From: Streptomyces sp. NRRL F-5123
Lineage (GTDB): Bacteria > Actinomycetota > Actinomycetes > Streptomycetales > Streptomycetaceae
Direction: 5' to 3'
Length of the DNA: 64,000 nucleotides
Assembly (NCBI RefSeq): GCF_000721495.1
Contig: NZ_JOHY01000038.1
Coordinates: forward strand, 4,457-68,456
How positions within the stretch are numbered: the stretch's first letter is position 1; every line of letters begins with the position of its first letter. The notes beneath the pieces are model-generated. The model worked only from the letters and a program-made list of their open reading frames with translations. It searched no databases and was not told the origin of the DNA. The translations under genes and the position numbers were made by a program. This document shows positions 8,889-26,866 of the stretch, one piece after another.

Positions 8889-9985
8889 AGCTCCACCAGC
8901 ACCTTCCCGCGCGAGGCGGCCCGGTCCGCGTACAGGCTGCGGTACGCCGCCGGGATCGCGTCGAAGCCGCGGTGGACGGTCTGCCGGTAGGCGATCTCGC
9001 CGCGGCGGACGGCGCCCCCCAACTCGGCGTGCAGAGCCGCCCAGTTGCCGGGCGTGAACCACTCGGGCGCGAAGATGCCGCGGATGGTGGCGCGCGGGAA
9101 CATGATCTGGTTGAGCAGCCGCGGGCCGGTCCACTCCTGGCCGACCTGGCTGGACCACTGCCAGCTCACCGCCACCTGGGCGCCGACGTTGAGCATGCCG
9201 AAGACGGTGTCGGTGAAGTCCCCGCCGAGGTTGTCGAAGTACTTGTCGACGCCGTCGGGCGCGGCCCCGGCGAGTGCCCCGGCGAGGGCTTCCGCGTCGT
9301 CCCCGTGCCGGTAGACGATCACCTCGTCGAAGCCGAGCCCCTCGAGGTACGCCGCCTTCTCCGGACTGCCGGTCGTGCCGACGACGCGGGCCGCTCCGGC
9401 GCGCTTGGCCAACTGGCCGACGAGCGAGCCGACCTGGCCGGTGGCGCCGCTGACGACGACGGTGTCCCCGGGCCGGACGGTGAAGAACTTCGTCATCGTG
9501 CCCCACGCGGTCATGCCGGAGCCGCCGAGCACGCCGAGCGCGGCGGGCAGCGGCAGCGTGTCGTCGTAGTCGGCCGGGTCGAGGCGGCGGTAGGCGGGGA
9601 AGACCATGGGGAAGGTCCCGCCCCACTGCCAGGCGGCGCCGTCGCTCACGACGTGGCTGCGCCAGCCGCCGAAGCCCTGGACGAGGTCGCCGGGCGCGAA
9701 CCGGGCGCGCGGGCCGGCCGCGACGACCTCCATGATCGAGTCGGCGCCCATGTGGTCGCCGAGCGGGGTGTCCAGCGCGATGCCGTGCAGGTAGGGGTCG
9801 ACGGAGACGTAGCGGGTGCGCAGCAGCATCTGGTCGTCGGCGAGGCGGACGTCGACCTCCTCCGTCACCTTGCGGTACATGCGCGTGACGTCCGGCACGC
9901 CCTCGACGTGCTCGGCGACGATCCACTTGTCGACCGTCACGGTCCGGACGGCCTGCCCGGGACTCGCGGTGGTGGCGGTGCTCAC
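8885..9985 (-). CDS. ftdE: MDR-family NADP-dependent oxidoreductase, PTM ring-forming reductase (FtdE/IkaC-like)
   Basis: Medium-chain dehydrogenase/reductase of 366 residues, of the zinc-independent prostaglandin-reductase/CurA-like group. The N-terminal substrate domain has RYVSVDPYLHGI; the Rossmann domain has VVVSGATGQVGSLVGQLAKR and VVGTTGSPEKA, with YRHGDD after it. In PTM pathways (ikarugamycin IkaC, frontalamide FtdE, HSAF OX4) a member of this family reductively closes the last carbocycle. The GTG start overlaps the upstream FAD oxidoreductase stop (GTGA, 9982-9985) and its own stop overlaps the Rieske gene start. Homologue assignment rests on family plus gene order; the symbol is used in that sense. 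Confidence 0.88.
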   Translation of the reverse strand: MSTATTASPGQAVRTVTVDKWIVAEHVEGVPDVTRMYRKVTEEVDVRLADDQMLLRTRYVSVDPYLHGIALDTPLGDHMGADSIMEVVAAGPRARFAPGDLVQGFGGWRSHVVSDGAAWQWGGTFPMVFPAYRRLDPADYDDTLPLPAALGVLGGSGMTAWGTMTKFFTVRPGDTVVVSGATGQVGSLVGQLAKRAGAARVVGTTGSPEKAAYLEGLGFDEVIVYRHGDDAEALAGALAGAAPDGVDKYFDNLGGDFTDTVFGMLNVGAQVAVSWQWSSQVGQEWTGPRLLNQIMFPRATIRGIFAPEWFTPGNWAALHAELGGAVRRGEIAYRQTVHRGFDAIPAAYRSLYADRAASRGKVLVEL

Positions 9986-11631
9986 AGGGTGACTCCTTCG
10001 AGGATGTGGGTCGGCCGCGGCGCGCTGCCGTCGACCTCGGCGCGGAAGGGCCTGCCGTCGTCCCGGCAGACGTACTGCATGACGTGCCGCCCGGCGGCGG
10101 CCGCCCGGATGAGGCCGCCGGTGGTGGCCCACACGCCGGAGAGGTAGAAGTTCGCCAGGCCCGGCAGCCCGGGGCCGTGGGTGCGGACCTGCGCCTCCAC
10201 GGCGTCGCCGCTGGGCAGGAACGGCTGCCAGCCGAGCACCGTGCCGTTGTGGTTGCCGGTGTAGCGGACCTGGGTGAGCGGCGTGGAGACGTCCCTGACG
10301 GCGACGGCCTCCCCGATCCCGGGGTAGTGCGCCTCCAGCACCTCCAGGATCGTGTCCCGCACCCGCCGCTTGGCCTGCTGGTACGCGCGCCCGCGGCCGA
10401 CCGCGAGGGTGTGCGTCTCCACCCCGCGGCGCACCCGGCTGGCCTGCTCGGGGCCGGTGCTCAACGCCCGCCAGGGGGCGATGTCGCAGAAGTAGCTCGC
10501 GTAGACGACCGCGGTGCCCGGTGGCGACAGCTCGGGGTAATGGCGGCTGCGGAACTGGACGTTGATGCTCGGGTGGCGGATGCCGGTCAGCCGCGCGGCC
10601 TGCTCCTCGCCGAGCAGGTAGGTCGTGCAGGGGTCGCCCTCGGGGAAGGGGCGGCGCAGGCCGAGGAAGACGGTGACGTAGCCGGGGAAGATCATGCCGG
10701 GCTCGTCGATGACGGAGGTGTACAGGCGGCGGTAACCCTCGTCCAGGTAGCGGCCCTTGAGCAGGTCCAGCAGCGCGGTGCGGCCGTCGCACGCGGCCAC
10801 CACGATGTCGGCGTACCGCTCGCTGCCGTCGCTGAGCCGTACGCCCACGGCCCGGTCGTCCTCCACCAGGATCTCGCTGACCTTGGCGTTGTACGCGATC
10901 TCGCCGCCGAGGCCGAGGTAGCGCCGCTCGATCGAGCGGGCCAGGCCCAGCGAGCCCCCTTCCGGGACGCCCGCGGACTGGTCGGCGTGGGCGGCGAGTT
11001 GGAAGAAGAAGGGCAGCAGCGGGAAGCTCGGGTGCTTCTCGTAGAGGATGTGGTTGAAGGCGTCGCGCAGCAGCGGCGAGCGGAAGCGGGCGGCGAAGTC
11101 CGTCATGGGCGTGCCCATCGCGCGCCGCATCACGTTCACGTACGGCAGGAAACCCGCGAGCATCCGCAGGCGTTCGGCGCGGCCCATGAGCGGGACGGGT
11201 GTGAGGAAGGGGTACTTGACCAGGGCGGTGCGGAAGGCGCGTACTCCCGCGCAGAAGCGCTTGATCCGTCGGGCGTCCGCCGGGGACAGCTCCAGCAGGT
11301 GCGCCTGCAGGCGGTCGGGGTCGGAGTAGAAGCGCACCGCGCGGCCGTCACGCGCCCGTACGGTGTTGAAGGTCTCGAAGGTGCGCATCGACTTGCCCTG
11401 GAGCGCGCCGAGTTCGAGCCAGATCTGGTGCATCTCGTTGCCGGGCCCGGAGCCGAGAAGCCAGCTGGCGGTGGGGTCGAAGGTGAAGGCGCCGCGGTCC
11501 CAGGCGGTGCAGCAGCCGCCCGGGATCTCGTGCATCTCCAGGACGGTGCTGCGGTAGCCGTTCATCTGCGCGTAGCAGCCGGTGGACAGGCCGCCGAGGC
11601 CGCCGCCGACCACGATCATCGTCTGCCTCAT
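9982..11631 (-). CDS. ftdD: Phytoene-desaturase-like FAD oxidoreductase, PTM cyclisation (FtdD-like)
   Basis: FAD-dependent oxidoreductase of 549 residues in the CrtI/CrtISO family. The N-terminal dinucleotide motif is MIVVGGGLGGLSTGCYAQ, followed by GGCCTAW; the C-terminal FAD-contact segment is LSGVWATTGGLIRAAAAG. It is clearly a paralogue of the next gene upstream (shared segments such as DPDRLQAHLLELSPADAR), so the pair arose by duplication. In PTM biosynthesis such enzymes reduce the polyene tetramate and set off formation of the five-membered rings. The ATG at 11631 forms an ATGA overlap with the upstream stop. The assignment as FtdD rather than FtdC is by order only. Confidence 0.9.
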   Translation of the reverse strand: MRQTMIVVGGGLGGLSTGCYAQMNGYRSTVLEMHEIPGGCCTAWDRGAFTFDPTASWLLGSGPGNEMHQIWLELGALQGKSMRTFETFNTVRARDGRAVRFYSDPDRLQAHLLELSPADARRIKRFCAGVRAFRTALVKYPFLTPVPLMGRAERLRMLAGFLPYVNVMRRAMGTPMTDFAARFRSPLLRDAFNHILYEKHPSFPLLPFFFQLAAHADQSAGVPEGGSLGLARSIERRYLGLGGEIAYNAKVSEILVEDDRAVGVRLSDGSERYADIVVAACDGRTALLDLLKGRYLDEGYRRLYTSVIDEPGMIFPGYVTVFLGLRRPFPEGDPCTTYLLGEEQAARLTGIRHPSINVQFRSRHYPELSPPGTAVVYASYFCDIAPWRALSTGPEQASRVRRGVETHTLAVGRGRAYQQAKRRVRDTILEVLEAHYPGIGEAVAVRDVSTPLTQVRYTGNHNGTVLGWQPFLPSGDAVEAQVRTHGPGLPGLANFYLSGVWATTGGLIRAAAAGRHVMQYVCRDDGRPFRAEVDGSAPRPTHILEGVTL

Positions 11632-13263
11632 GCGCGTGCCGTCCCGGAGTAGGTGGCGTCCGCGCCGAGTTGGGGCAGCTCGCCCCACTGCGACGGGTGC
11701 CAGGGTGTGGTGTCGTCGCTGGGCCAGGCCTGGAAGGGCACCTTCAGCTCGTCGCACAGGTAGTGGACCGCGAAGCGGCCCGCGGAGGCGGCGCGGATGA
11801 GGCCGCCACCCGCGACCCACTGGCCGGTCATGGAGAAGCCCGCCAGGCCCGGCAGCCGCATCCGGTCCCGGCCGACGAGCCTGTCCGTGAGCTTCTCGGT
11901 GTCGGTGAAGGACTTCCAGGCCAGGATGCTGCCCTCGTGGTTGCCGGTGAAGCGGCGCAGCGTGACGGGCGTGGCCACGTCGACGACCTCGGTGCGCTCG
12001 GCGGTGCCGGGGTGCTTGCGCTCCAGGAAGTCCCGCAGGAAGTCGGCGACCTCCCGCTTGCGCGCCCGGTAGCGCTTGCGGGAGGCGGCGCGCAGTTCCT
12101 GCCAGTACCCGAAGTCGCTGAAGTAGGTGCAGTGCACGACCGAGCGGCCCGGCGGCGCGAAGCCGTCGGCGTACTGCGAACGGACCTGCACCACCAGGCT
12201 GTTCTGCCGTACGGCCGGGAGCCGCGCGCTGTCCTCGGGGGACAGCAGGTAGGTGGTGCTGTGCGGGGTGTCGGGCGGCAGATCGCCGGTGAGGCCCACG
12301 AAGGCGGAGACGACGCCCGGGTAGAGGGTCTCCGGGCGGTGCAGGGCCTCGTCGAAGAGGGCCCGGGTGACGGGGCTGGACCAGCGCCCGTCCAGGAGTT
12401 TCCGGAGCACGGTGGGGCCGTCGCAGGCGGCGATCACGTGGTCGGCGAACTCCCGTGTGCCGTTCTTGAGTTCCACGCCCACCGCGCGGTCGCCCTCGAC
12501 CAGCACACGGGTCACCGCCGAGCGGTAGTCGACGCGCCCGCCGAGCCCCCGGTAGCGCTTCTCCACGGAGCGCGCGAGACCGAGCGAACCGCCCTGCGGG
12601 AAACCGCAGTTGCCGCGGTGGGCCGCGGCCATGTTGAACAGGTACGGCAGCAGCGGGAAGACCTCGTGGTCCTGGAAGAAGACGAAGGGGAAGGCCCGCC
12701 GCAGCAGGGGGTCCTGGAGGCGGGCGCAGAAGGCGTCCATCTGCGTCGCGCCGGTGCGCCAGAACAGCCGGAAGGCGGGCAGCACCTTCCGCGCCAGCTC
12801 CAGCTTCTCGCGCACGCTGCGCAGCGGCGGCGGGGTCAGGAAGGGGTAGAGGTCGATCGCGGTGAAGCGCCGCAGGTCGGCGCAGAACCGCCGGATGTGC
12901 CTGGCGTCGGCGGGGGACAGCTCCAGCAGGTGGGCCTGGAGCCGATCCGGGTCGTTGTAGAAGCGGACCTCACGGCCGTGCTCGTCGACGACCCGGTTGA
13001 AGATCTCGAAGTCGGTGATCGACTTGCCGTCCAGGGCGCCGAGTTCGCGCCACACCTGGTGCGCGTCGTTGCCGGGGGCGGTGCCGATCAGCCAGTCGAT
13101 GCAGTAGTCGAAGAGGTAGCCCTGCCGGGCCCAGGAGGTGCAGCAGCCGCCGGGCAGTACGTGCTTCTCGAAGATCCGGCTCTCCATGCCGCTCATCTGG
13201 GCGTAGCAGCCCGCCGCGAGCCCGGAGACGCCAGCGCCGACGACGATGACCTTCGGGGGGCGC

Positions 13264-13280
<17 letters not shown>
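11628..13280 (-). CDS. ftdC: Phytoene-desaturase-like FAD oxidoreductase, PTM cyclisation (FtdC-like)
   Basis: Second FAD-dependent oxidoreductase of the CrtI/CrtISO family, 550 residues from the GTG at 13280 or 547 from the GTG at 13271; the GGCGGTGG before the second makes it at least as likely. The nucleotide motif is VIVVGAGVSGLAAGCYAQ, then GGCCTSW; the C-terminal FAD segment is MTGQWVAGGGLIRAASAG. The start overlaps the end of the PKS-NRPS gene by 8-17 bases and the stop overlaps the start of its paralogue. Two such genes followed by one MDR gene is the set I associate with 5-5-6 ring PTMs (frontalamide type), rather than ikarugamycin, which has one. Confidence 0.9.
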
Positions 13281-22788
<9,508 letters not shown>

Positions 22789-22897
22789 CGTCCTGTCCGT
22801 GCGGTCATGGCGCCTCGGCGCGGTGCGGGAGCGGGGGCGGGGGTGGCTGCGGGCGCGGCCTGCGCGGGCGCCGGGGCGGTCGGTCGGTCCGGGCCGG

Positions 22898-23842
22898 TCA
22901 GGCACTCGGTCCGGTGCCGGTCCTGGCGGCGGCCGGGCGCCAGGGGTGCAGCAGGCTGGCCAGCACGTCACCGGGGGGCGGGAAGGAGGTCGGGTCCTGG
23001 AGCCCCACGCCGGTGGGGACGCGGCCCGGCCGCCAGGTGAAGCTGCCGAAGGCGTGGTCCCAGATCGCGAGGTCCGCGCCGAAGTGCCCGGCCTCGTCCA
23101 GCACGGTGCTGTGGTGCAGCCGGTGCTGCTCGGGGCTCGCGAACAGGTGGTTCAGCCAGCCGATGCGGACGTCGATGTTCGCGTGCACGAAATACCCCTG
23201 GGCGAGCACGAACAGCGTCGCGCACAGCACGGACTGCCGGGAGAACCCGACCGCGGTGAGCGCCAGTTGCACGGCGATCTGCCCCAGCAGCACGTCGAGC
23301 AGGTGGTTGACACCGTTGTTCGTGACGTTCACCTTGTCCAGCGCGTGGTGCACGCCGTGCAGCCGCCACAGCAGCGGGTTGCGGTGCGACCACCGGTGGA
23401 AAAGGTATTTGGCCAGTGAACCGGTCAGCAGCGCGAGCGGGATTTCCGCGCCCAGCGGAAGCGCCGGGTGCGGTGTCGCCAGCCGCGCCACCATCGCGGC
23501 GGCGAGCAGCTGGCCGAGCGCGCCGCCGGCCATCGTCAAGGCGAAATAGAGCCCGTAGCACCGGATTTCCCTCCCGCCGGGGTGCCAGTCGGTGCGGTAC
23601 GGGATGAGCCGCTCCAGCACCCACAGGTAGCCGATGGCGGCGACCTGCGCGAACGCGAGCACGTCACCGTCGTCCCAGTGCTCGGCCAGGGCCGCGGCGG
23701 CAGCCGCGACCACCGCGAGCAGGAGCAGCGGATAGGCGGCCCACCGCAGCACGGCAGGCGTTCGCGAAGAGGCAGGAAAAGCAGAAAATCTGCCGACCCG
23801 ACCGCTGAATCCTTCGGGACGCAATGGACGCGAGGGACTCAA
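22898..23842 (-). CDS. ftdA: Sterol desaturase/fatty-acid hydroxylase family membrane enzyme (FtdA-like)
   Basis: Membrane di-iron hydroxylase of 314 residues. Histidine boxes: FHRWSH, LHGVHH and HRLHHS, with a further His in QGYFVHANID, matching the eight-His pattern of the family. Hydrophobic segments surround them (e.g. YPLLLLAVVAAAAAALA near residue 37 on). In PTM pathways the homologue (FtdA, HSAF SD) hydroxylates the ornithine-derived carbon of the tetramate macrolactam. I place the start at TTG 23842 because GGAGG ends 7 bases before it; the only other in-frame candidate, GTG at 23752, has no ribosome site. It is the first gene of the PTM operon. Confidence 0.9.
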   Translation of the reverse strand: MSPSRPLRPEGFSGRVGRFSAFPASSRTPAVLRWAAYPLLLLAVVAAAAAALAEHWDDGDVLAFAQVAAIGYLWVLERLIPYRTDWHPGGREIRCYGLYFALTMAGGALGQLLAAAMVARLATPHPALPLGAEIPLALLTGSLAKYLFHRWSHRNPLLWRLHGVHHALDKVNVTNNGVNHLLDVLLGQIAVQLALTAVGFSRQSVLCATLFVLAQGYFVHANIDVRIGWLNHLFASPEQHRLHHSTVLDEAGHFGADLAIWDHAFGSFTWRPGRVPTGVGLQDPTSFPPPGDVLASLLHPWRPAAARTGTGPSA

Positions 23843-23886
23843 TGCCGATCCTCCAGGTGGAAGGCGGTCGAACCGAAGATAAACCG

Positions 23887-23914
23887 AGCATAAGCATGTG
23901 CCCGGGGAACATGC
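23887..23914 (-). promoter_or_regulatory. Putative PTM operon promoter with inverted repeat
   Basis: On the minus strand a -10-like TATGCT (23887-23892) lies about 45 bases before the TTG start of the first PTM gene. No -35 consensus is visible; at that place there is instead a perfect inverted repeat GCATGT-N9-ACATGC (23894-23914). The layout suggests a regulator-dependent promoter. The rest of 23843-24109 holds no gene that I can support. Confidence 0.35.
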
Positions 23915-24109
23915 GAATTCACCGTGGCACGTTCGGCGTAGTCGGATGACCGTGGATGAGCGGCGAATTGGACTGATCGGCGCCGGGATTGCCAGCCGAT
24001 CCGGGGAATTCGCCCCGCGACGCGACCGATGGCGGGTCGGCTTCTCCGCGGTGTGTTCAGCTATGGCCGCACCGGGCGAATCCGCCCGGAACATCCCAAG
24101 GAGGAACGC

Positions 24110-24598
24110 ATGCTTCGTAGTGTCCTGCTCAAGCGGGTCGTCACCGGCTCCGCGGCAGCCCTGGCCCTCGCCGCCGCCCCCTGCCTGGCGACCGCCGCTT
24201 CTGCGGTGACCCCGGCGGAGGCCGCGCAGACGGTCACCCTCGACTTCAGCCAGGACCAGCCCACGGGCGTCACGGCCAACGGGTCCTTCGGCGAGCACGG
24301 CGCGGTGCTCGACGCCACCGGCAGGACCATCGGCGGCGCGGTGCTCAGCTGCAGCGACACCTCCGGCATGTCCGGCGACATCGTCTACTGCACCGGCATG
24401 GTCAGCATCACGGGCAGCGGCGCGATCGGCTTCCAGGTCGGCGGCCTGGTCGTCAACGGCCAGGCCCCGGCCTCGGTCGACGGCATCGTCACCGGCGGCA
24501 CCGGCGAGTTCGACGGCCTCACCGGCGCGGTCCACATCACCACCGTCCGCGACGGCGTCTACACGGCCCAGTTCGTCCCGGCGGCCGACGCCGACTGA
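24110..24598 (+). CDS. Secreted allene-oxide-cyclase barrel-like protein
   Basis: Exported protein of 162 residues. The ATG at 24110 follows AAGGAGG, an ideal ribosome site. A Sec signal peptide covers about residues 1-32 (LLKRVV then an Ala/Leu core and ATAASA). The mature part is beta-rich with no membrane segment; GGTGEFDGLTGAVHI resembles the GGTGxFxGxxG signature of dirigent/AOC-like barrels, and two Cys (CSD and YCTG) could form a disulfide. It is divergent from the PTM operon and has its own signals, so a link to PTM synthesis is only positional. AOC-barrel assignment is moderate, from memory of the pattern. Confidence 0.8.
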   Translation: MLRSVLLKRVVTGSAAALALAAAPCLATAASAVTPAEAAQTVTLDFSQDQPTGVTANGSFGEHGAVLDATGRTIGGAVLSCSDTSGMSGDIVYCTGMVSITGSGAIGFQVGGLVVNGQAPASVDGIVTGGTGEFDGLTGAVHITTVRDGVYTAQFVPAADAD

Positions 24599-24613
24599 CG
24601 CGTCCCGCAGACA

Positions 24614-24650
24614 CGGAGCCGCCGCCGCCCTCGGGGAGGCGGCGGCTCCG
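24614..24650 (+). terminator. Hairpin terminator after the secreted AOC-like gene
   Basis: Perfect 13-base stem (CGGAGCCGCCGCC and its complement) with an 11-base loop, 15 bases after the stop. No T-run follows, which is common for GC-rich actinobacterial terminators. Confidence 0.75.
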
Positions 24651-24734
24651 GCGTCCCCCGGAGCGGGCCGACCCGGGGACGCGGAAACCCCGCGTGTGGT
24701 GGACTTTCCCCGTATTCGGCGGCGGGGGGCGTCC

Positions 24735-26309
24735 ATGCGGGGAGTGCGGTACGACCAGCGGGTGGCGGCGCTGGTCGAGGTCCGGGGCGGCGCGCACGAC
24801 TGGGCCGAGGCCGAACGGCGCTTCGCCGCGCGCGACTGGCCCGTACGCGGCCACCACCCGGCCGGCACCGGACCGACGGCCGGCGTCCTGCCGCCCGATC
24901 CGCGCTCGCGGGTCTACGAGCTGGAGGTGCGGCTGCCGGGCGCGGCCCGCGGGTGCGAGCGCGGCGCCGCCTACCGGGTCGCCAAACTGCTGCGCGGCGC
25001 CTGCCTGGAGGGTTACGTCCGGCGCAGCGAGCGCATCGTCCGCGACGGCGAGGCGGTGACCAACTGGCGGGTCCACAGCACCGAGCACCGCTTCCCGCCC
25101 CCGGCGTCCCGTTACCGCCGCAGACTCCGGCGTCGGCTGGAGTGGCTGCGGCTCTACGACACGGGCGCGCGGGTCGCGGGCGGGCCCGCGCAGGCGCTGC
25201 GGCTGGCCCGTACGACCGCCGACGCGGGCTACGACCCGGCGGCCCGCTTCGGGGTGCGCCCGCGGGACCGGCGCTGGCGCGAACTGTCGCGGCACCTGCC
25301 GGAGGAGGAGACCGAGCGGCGGACGGCGTCGGTTCTCCTGTGGGCCCTCGGCGTCGCACTGGCGCTGACCTGCGCCCAGGGCGGCGACGTACTCACCCAG
25401 GTGCTCTGGTACACCGCCGCGGCCGGCGCCCTGGCCGGTGCCCTGTGGTCCGGCACGCGGCTCTACCGGCGCCCGGCGCCCCTTCCGCCCGGTGCCGGGG
25501 TACGCGCCCGGCTCGCGGCCCGCACCCGGGGGGCCGGGTTCGCGGCAGTGGCCACCGTCCTCGTCGTGGCGCCCGTCCTGCGGCAGGCGCTGGAGCAGGG
25601 CGCGCGGTTCCGCAGCGGGATCACCGTCGTCGCGGTGCTGCTTGTCGTCGCGGCGGGCCTGTGGCTGCTGGTGCGGCAGTGGACGTGGGGCGAGTGGGCG
25701 GCCTGGGTGATCCCGCTGGCAGTCACCCTTGCCACGTCCTCGTTCCTCGCCGCGGGCTCCGTCCTGCACGCCCTGTACGCCGACGGCGTGGGCCTGTCGT
25801 CCGACGAACTCGACGTCCCCGCGATCTGGCAGCTCGCGGCCACGGCCAAGCTGGTCACGCTCTTCAGCGTCGTCCTGCTCGTCCCCGCCGGCTGGGGATA
25901 CGCCCGGCACTTCCACTACGGCCGCGCCACCCCCGGTGACGGCTTCAACGGGGTCGCCTACCTCTTCCTGCTGCTCCTGCTGCTGCTGGGCTGCGCGGGC
26001 CTCGCCCTCGGCTCGGCCACCGCGGCCGTCGACCGCACGACGTCCGCCGCCCGCGCCCGCAGCGACACGCTGCCCTCGTACTTCGGCGTCCAGCCCGCGT
26101 GGACGTGCGTCCGGCCCGTCGTCCCGGTTGCCGAACTGGCGGGTCAAGGACCGCCGTTGGACATCCGCCTGCCCTACGTCCTCTTCTCCGCCGGGAGCGA
26201 CACCGCCGTCCTGTGGGACCCCGCGTCGGGCACGCCCCTGCGGCTGCCCGCCGGCCAGGTCCGGCTGACCCCCGCGAGGTCCGCGTCCGCCCGCTGCCCG
26301 GCGCCGTGA
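24735..26309 (+). CDS. Hypothetical multi-pass membrane protein, 524 residues
   Basis: No family recognised. The N-terminal ~190 residues are soluble, Arg-rich and predicted cytoplasmic. About seven hydrophobic segments follow (e.g. VLLWALGVALALTC, WVIPLAVTLATSSFLA, LVTLFSVVLLVPAGWGYA, YLFLLLLLLLGCAGLAL), then a C-terminal ~90-residue domain, probably exposed, with LPYVLFSAGSDTAVLWDPASG. I prefer ATG 24735, preceded by GGGGGGC, over the GTG at 24696, which has no ribosome site. It stands alone and converges on an hxlR-type gene. The third-position GC pattern supports it as a real gene. Confidence 0.75.
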   Translation: MRGVRYDQRVAALVEVRGGAHDWAEAERRFAARDWPVRGHHPAGTGPTAGVLPPDPRSRVYELEVRLPGAARGCERGAAYRVAKLLRGACLEGYVRRSERIVRDGEAVTNWRVHSTEHRFPPPASRYRRRLRRRLEWLRLYDTGARVAGGPAQALRLARTTADAGYDPAARFGVRPRDRRWRELSRHLPEEETERRTASVLLWALGVALALTCAQGGDVLTQVLWYTAAAGALAGALWSGTRLYRRPAPLPPGAGVRARLAARTRGAGFAAVATVLVVAPVLRQALEQGARFRSGITVVAVLLVVAAGLWLLVRQWTWGEWAAWVIPLAVTLATSSFLAAGSVLHALYADGVGLSSDELDVPAIWQLAATAKLVTLFSVVLLVPAGWGYARHFHYGRATPGDGFNGVAYLFLLLLLLLGCAGLALGSATAAVDRTTSAARARSDTLPSYFGVQPAWTCVRPVVPVAELAGQGPPLDIRLPYVLFSAGSDTAVLWDPASGTPLRLPAGQVRLTPARSASARCPAP

Positions 26310-26328
26310 CGCGGGGCCGGGCGGCGGG

Positions 26329-26742
26329 TCATGCAGGGAGCGGCTGGACGTCCTCGGCGGCGCGTGCGTCGTAGGCGTCGCGGGCTTCCAGGACGGCATC
26401 GATGTTGTCCTCGGACCAGGCGCGGACCGAGTGCAGGAGGGCGGTGACGCTCTCGCCGAGCGGGGTGGCCGCGTAGTCGACGCGCGGCGGAATCGTCGGG
26501 AAGACGGTGCGGGTGACGAGGCCGTCGCGCTCCAGGGAGCGGAGGGTCTGGGTGAGCATCTTCTGCGTGATGCCGTCGAGCCGGCGCCGCAGCTCGCCGA
26601 AACGCAGCGGGCCGCCGGACAGGGCGCCCATGACCAGCATCGTCCACTTGTTGGCGAGGACGTTGAGGATCTGCCGGGAGGGGCAGGCGGCGAGGTAGGC
26701 GTCCGCGCCGCCGTGGAAGCGCAGGCCGTCGGTAGTACCCAT
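26329..26742 (-). CDS. HxlR-family transcriptional regulator
   Basis: Winged-helix regulator of 137 residues. The typical segments are CPSRQILNVLANKWTMLVM (with the conserved redox-type Cys near the N-terminus), LRFGELRRRLDGITQKMLTQ and ERDGLVTRTVFPTIPPRVDY. Members of this family (YodB, HypR) often sense electrophiles or quinones and control a divergent oxidoreductase. Here the divergent gene is an NADPH:quinone reductase-like enzyme, which fits that pattern. The start codon abuts a palindromic box, suggesting autoregulation. Confidence 0.93.
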   Translation of the reverse strand: MGTTDGLRFHGGADAYLAACPSRQILNVLANKWTMLVMGALSGGPLRFGELRRRLDGITQKMLTQTLRSLERDGLVTRTVFPTIPPRVDYAATPLGESVTALLHSVRAWSEDNIDAVLEARDAYDARAAEDVQPLPA

Positions 26743-26743
26743 G

Positions 26744-26759
26744 AGGTACCTATATACCT
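26744..26759. promoter_or_regulatory. Candidate HxlR operator
   Basis: Just upstream of the hxlR start is AGGTACCTATATACCT, which contains the palindrome AGGTACCT and the inverted repeat AGGTA-N6-TACCT. A further AGGTACC lies about 30 bases downstream in the same intergenic region. The site is placed to repress hxlR and the divergent oxidoreductase gene. Confidence 0.5.
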
Positions 26760-26866
26760 TTCAAGTGCCTTCTGTTCAACAGGTACCACCCCTCCCGAGG
26801 ATGGGGGGCGTCCCCGGGGAGCCCCGCGGGGACGCCCAGGAACCCTTCCGGCAGGAGTGCATGACG

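Noticed and set aside
23664..23912. An 82-codon minus-strand ORF covering the start of the hydroxylase gene
   Set aside because: Different frame from the desaturase; the GGAGG-TTG signal belongs to the desaturase frame.
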